Source: Plazaster borealis
Taxonomy: Eukaryota; Echinodermata; Asteroidea; Forcipulatida; Labidiasteridae
Assembly (NCBI GenBank): GCA_021014325.1
Contig: CM037460.1
Coordinates: 20,490,044-20,554,043 of the forward strand
Direction: 5' to 3'
Length of the DNA: 64,000 bases
A model generated the notes under the pieces. That model was not told the origin of the DNA. It made no database searches and saw nothing but the letters and a program-made list of their open reading frames with translations. This document shows, piece by piece, positions 61,875 through 64,000 of the stretch; position 1 is the first letter of the stretch, and the number at the start of each line of letters is the position of its first letter. Position numbers and translations under genes: made by a program.

Positions 61875-62894
61875 TCAACGAGATTGTTTAAGCAAAAGTT
61901 TAACAGGTGGCACCTGGGTGTTGGGAGGCACCACAAGTAGCTCTTCTCGTACAAACCCACGAGCTGGTACCCCACGATCTTTCATAAGATAATAAAGAAC
62001 AGGCTCTCCGGGTTTAGTGACTGAACGCCCAAGCCGGTGCACCCGGAGGGACCATACTGGGTCAGTTGCGCGACGACGCCCACCTTCTAGCTCACCTGGC
62101 TGGTAGAGGTACCGAACGCCCACGCCCGAGGGGAGCTTTTGCTCGTTGAGACCAACAGGGCGGTCTGCAATGGTAGAGGGCTTTTGTTTTACCGATTTTG
62201 CCTTGATGGCTTCTGAGGGCTTTTTTTCCGTCAATCTGGTAACCTCTGTGTTCAGAGCTAAGACAACGGCGGGAAGTCGTGCTACCCACTCAGTTGACCT
62301 CTCATCATCTGGGAGACGCAGCTCTACCGCATACTGATGCCCAAAGAGCTTTTCTGCTAGAGTTCGGTTGAATCTTTCCACGATGCCCTGCGCTCGATGC
62401 AAATCTTTTTCACCCCGTCGGACTTTGACACCATGTTTCTCCAGAGTTTGGGATACGGAGCCCATAAACTCACGCCCAGGGTCAACCTGCAGCACCTTCG
62501 GCCACTTTAAAGGTCCCCGCTTGTAAATGCGGGACAAAGCAGTAGCCACCTCGGTGGATTCCTTTGAAGTCAGTGGTTCAGCTTCTTTGTAGCGGCTGGC
62601 AACATCAACCACAGTCAGGGCGTATTTGTAAATCTTTCGGCCCCTGGGCAGGCGATCGTGTGGAAGAAACAATAGGTCAGCTTGGTGGACTTCATTAGGC
62701 ACTGAAATATCAAATTTTGGGCGAGGCACATGGCGAGGGGATGGGAGATATATCTGCCATATAGCTTGTCTCTTGAGCCAATCTTTACTCACATCTTGAG
62801 TGACTTTTGCAGCCTCGGCTAGTTTTTGTATGGCCGCAAGTCCCTTCCAGTATCCTTGGGGGCTGTAGTACAATGCAGACAGTTTAGTATCCAT
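61875..62894 (-). CDS. INT: Polinton integrase (rve/DDE), intact
   Basis: 339 codons from ATG (62892-62894) to TGA (61875-61877), uninterrupted. It cuts and joins the element's ends into target DNA. The DDE core reads VHQADLLFLP (D73), LQVDPGREF (D138) and GIVERFNRTL (E173), with the typical ~35-residue gap between the second D and the E. TVVDVASRY and AVVLALNTE are also usual for this family. The basic C-terminus (about 255-339) has an SH3-like RYLYQPGE...YYLMKDRG region in place of an obvious chromodomain. I see no HHCC zinc finger at the N-terminus. It converges on the polymerase gene and is the only intact enzyme gene here. Confidence 0.93.
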   Translation of the reverse strand: MDTKLSALYYSPQGYWKGLAAIQKLAEAAKVTQDVSKDWLKRQAIWQIYLPSPRHVPRPKFDISVPNEVHQADLLFLPHDRLPRGRKIYKYALTVVDVASRYKEAEPLTSKESTEVATALSRIYKRGPLKWPKVLQVDPGREFMGSVSQTLEKHGVKVRRGEKDLHRAQGIVERFNRTLAEKLFGHQYAVELRLPDDERSTEWVARLPAVVLALNTEVTRLTEKKPSEAIKAKSVKQKPSTIADRPVGLNEQKLPSGVGVRYLYQPGELEGGRRRATDPVWSLRVHRLGRSVTKPGEPVLYYLMKDRGVPARGFVREELLVVPPNTQVPPVKLLLKQSR

Positions 62895-62899
62895 ATAAG

Positions 62900-63121
62900 T
62901 TTACGCCTGCAAAAGTCTAACTAAACTTTTCTGAAGAAAAGTTTTTTTTACAATCAAAAGATTATCTGTAGAAAAAAAATCTTTTGCCTGCAAAGATTAG
63001 TTTGTGATTGCAAAAAATAACTAAACTAAACCTAATCAAACTTTTCTGTGCAAGCAAAAGATAATCTTTTGCAGGCAAAAGATTAGTTTACTTAACAATC
63101 CAAACTTTCGTCTACGAAAGT
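62900..63121. repeat. Cluster of ~20-bp palindromes between integrase and the next gene
   Basis: Units such as AAACTTTTCTGAAGAAAAGTTT, CTTTTGCCTGCAAAGATTAG, AATCTTTTGCAGGCAAAAGATT and AAACTTTCGTCTACGAAAGTTT in 220 bp. The last overlaps the stop codon of the membrane-protein gene. Confidence 0.9.
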
Positions 63122-63558
63122 TTATAGGCTGCGAAGGAAGTAACTCCAAGCCCCATGATAACGAAAGCAATTTCGCGATCACGTTGCTCTGGGGACGGCA
63201 AGTAGAAATCTGAGAGTTTGGGTTTTGGTTCTTCTAGCGTGGGGGCCATTGAATCACTGCCAAACTTTTCTGTAGAAAAGTTTATAAGATTGTACTGGCG
63301 AATAGCTTCATCAACATTGCGGAAAGTGTGCACGGCATGTCCTTGGCGGCGAAGCTCTTCATTAATCCAGTCTAGGCGTTCGGCCCTCTTGCGTGACCAT
63401 TCAGACTGCGCAGCTTGAAGTTGTTCTACAGCCTTGTCATGTCGTTTTCGCTCTTCATCGGCACCTGGATCACGCATCATCGAGAACAGAAAATTTGACC
63501 CAGAGAACGCAAGTGCGTTCACGACCGCTCCGTCAACAAGCATTACAATAGAAGCCAT
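63112..63558 (-). CDS. Polinton small membrane-associated protein, unknown function
   Basis: 148 codons from ATG at 63558 (the longer frame begins with TTG). The N-terminal hydrophobic stretch is MASIVMLVDGAVVNALAF, followed by an acidic/basic coiled-coil-like segment (DEERKRHDKAVEQLQ...WSRKRAERLDWINEEL). A second hydrophobic helix, IAFVIMGLGVTSFAAYKL, ends the protein. A palindrome (63262-63283) is translated in frame as NFSTEKF. The last codons and TAG stop come from another palindrome. The layout suggests a virion-membrane or assembly factor, but that is a guess. Confidence 0.75.
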   Translation of the reverse strand: MASIVMLVDGAVVNALAFSGSNFLFSMMRDPGADEERKRHDKAVEQLQAAQSEWSRKRAERLDWINEELRRQGHAVHTFRNVDEAIRQYNLINFSTEKFGSDSMAPTLEEPKPKLSDFYLPSPEQRDREIAFVIMGLGVTSFAAYKLS

Positions 63559-63559
63559 C

Positions 63560-63581
63560 AAACTTATATTTATATAAGTTT
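63560..63581. repeat. Palindrome upstream of the membrane-protein gene
   Basis: AAACTTATAT TT ATATAAGTTT, just before the ATG at 63558; could also contain promoter-like TATA sequence. Confidence 0.8.
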
Positions 63582-63584
63582 AGT

Positions 63585-64000
63585 TTAACTTATATTTGTA
63601 TAATCTTTTTTATTCAAAAGAGAAAACTTATACATCTTTACTTTAATATGTCTGCAGGGAGTATCCTGCTTGACAAGCATGTCTTTAGGGGCCATAGCTA
63701 GGCCAACATCTAGTCTGACCATGCCACCACCATACGGCGCAAAGTCTAACTTTGGCGTAACACCTTTATGATTTTTTACCAAGAGTAGCGTATCCCACGG
63801 CAAGTCCACTTACTACGGCGGAGTGGTACACCAAATTAGCAAGCTGTTTACCATCAGTACTGGGGTAGTCATTTTTGTTATGCAAGTAGGAGATTATTAT
63901 TGCATATAATGAGGATTAGTTTGTTTGTCTAATATGTTTGTCTTTGATTTTTGAGATACATTTGGTAATTGTTTTGCAGGCGTATACGAAAACTTAGCAT
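63585..64000 (-). pseudogene. Polinton gene of unknown function, frameshifted and cut by the window edge
   Basis: Two overlapping minus-strand frames. The upstream one is open from the window edge to TAA at 63766-63768 (77 codons, no start seen) and includes NDYPSTDGKQLANLVYHSAV. The other runs 63585-63809, starts directly after a stop with no ATG, and includes DLPWDTLLLVKNHKGVTPKL and GGGMVRLDVGLAMAPKD. Both look like real protein. They overlap by 44 bp in different frames, so I infer one gene broken by a 1-base indel near 63810. The upstream frame also contains a half palindrome at about 63978-63996, translated in frame. Confidence 0.6.

Larger units (their letters stand above)
57149..64000. 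mobile_element. Polinton/Maverick, left part (runs off the window)
   Basis: Large self-synthesising DNA transposon related to adintoviruses. Identified by a protein-primed family B DNA polymerase and a retroviral-like integrase. The inferred left end is AGTAGTAGGAAC at 57149, starting with AG as Polintons do, and it interrupts a MITE right after CAGTGC. Genes seen: zinc finger (+), Cys-rich (-), polymerase (+, broken), integrase (-), small membrane protein (-), broken gene at the edge (-). Capsid, ATPase and protease genes would lie beyond the edge. ~20-bp palindromes occur throughout. Confidence 0.92.

Overview
This window is animal nuclear DNA, most likely from an echinoderm and probably a sea star. 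The evidence is multi-exon genes with GT-AG introns, an LRP3/LRP12-type receptor, a b(0,+)-type amino acid transporter, tRNA-derived SINEs, very dense MITE families and a Polinton (Maverick). The species call is an inference from repeat style and gene content; no marker gene is present. Only a few percent of the window is host coding sequence.

Layout. 1-5.6 kb: a ~2.2 kb TIR element, a SINE, and the last two exons of an LRP3/LRP12-like receptor (+). 5.6-15.9 kb: no genes; many small inverted-repeat elements. 15.9-21.3 kb (-): a secreted-protein gene with a signal peptide, a PAN/apple domain and a large last exon of repeated Cys-rich modules. Its intron holds a 670-bp hAT-like element and a ~1 kb array of 21-bp repeats. 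26.7-46.6 kb (+): a complete 12-exon SLC7 b(0,+)-type transporter (513 codons, all exon phases agree). 51.9-56.4 kb (+): the first three exons of a tandem duplicate of that transporter, whose next intron carries the Polinton. 57.15-64.0 kb: the left end and about 6.9 kb of a Polinton that runs off the window. It encodes a small zinc-finger protein, a Cys-rich protein, a protein-primed DNA polymerase B broken by several lesions, an intact integrase, a small membrane-associated protein and a broken gene at the edge.

Repeats. Five related TTAA-flanked MITE families (called A to E here) share ends of the form TTAAAGG...ACACGTTTGG. The start TTAAAGG and the TTAA duplication fit Kolobok/T2-type elements, with piggyBac as the alternative. 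A second group consists of palindromic elements ending in GGGCCCAATTTC. Others are hAT-like elements with 8-bp duplications, elements with AGACTGTGC ends, a solo LTR with a 4-bp duplication, foldbacks, and CR1-like 3' tails.

Most interesting: (1) ~20-bp palindromes scattered through the Polinton, between genes and also inside reading frames, including one that supplies a stop codon; (2) a row of decayed copies of the acceptor plus 5' half of transporter exon 11 just upstream of the real exon; (3) a minisatellite inserted exactly at a splice donor of the duplicate transporter that rebuilt a usable donor; (4) a 21-bp minisatellite, open in four frames, fused to a MITE end; (5) a secreted protein with a repeated Cys-rich module I cannot assign.
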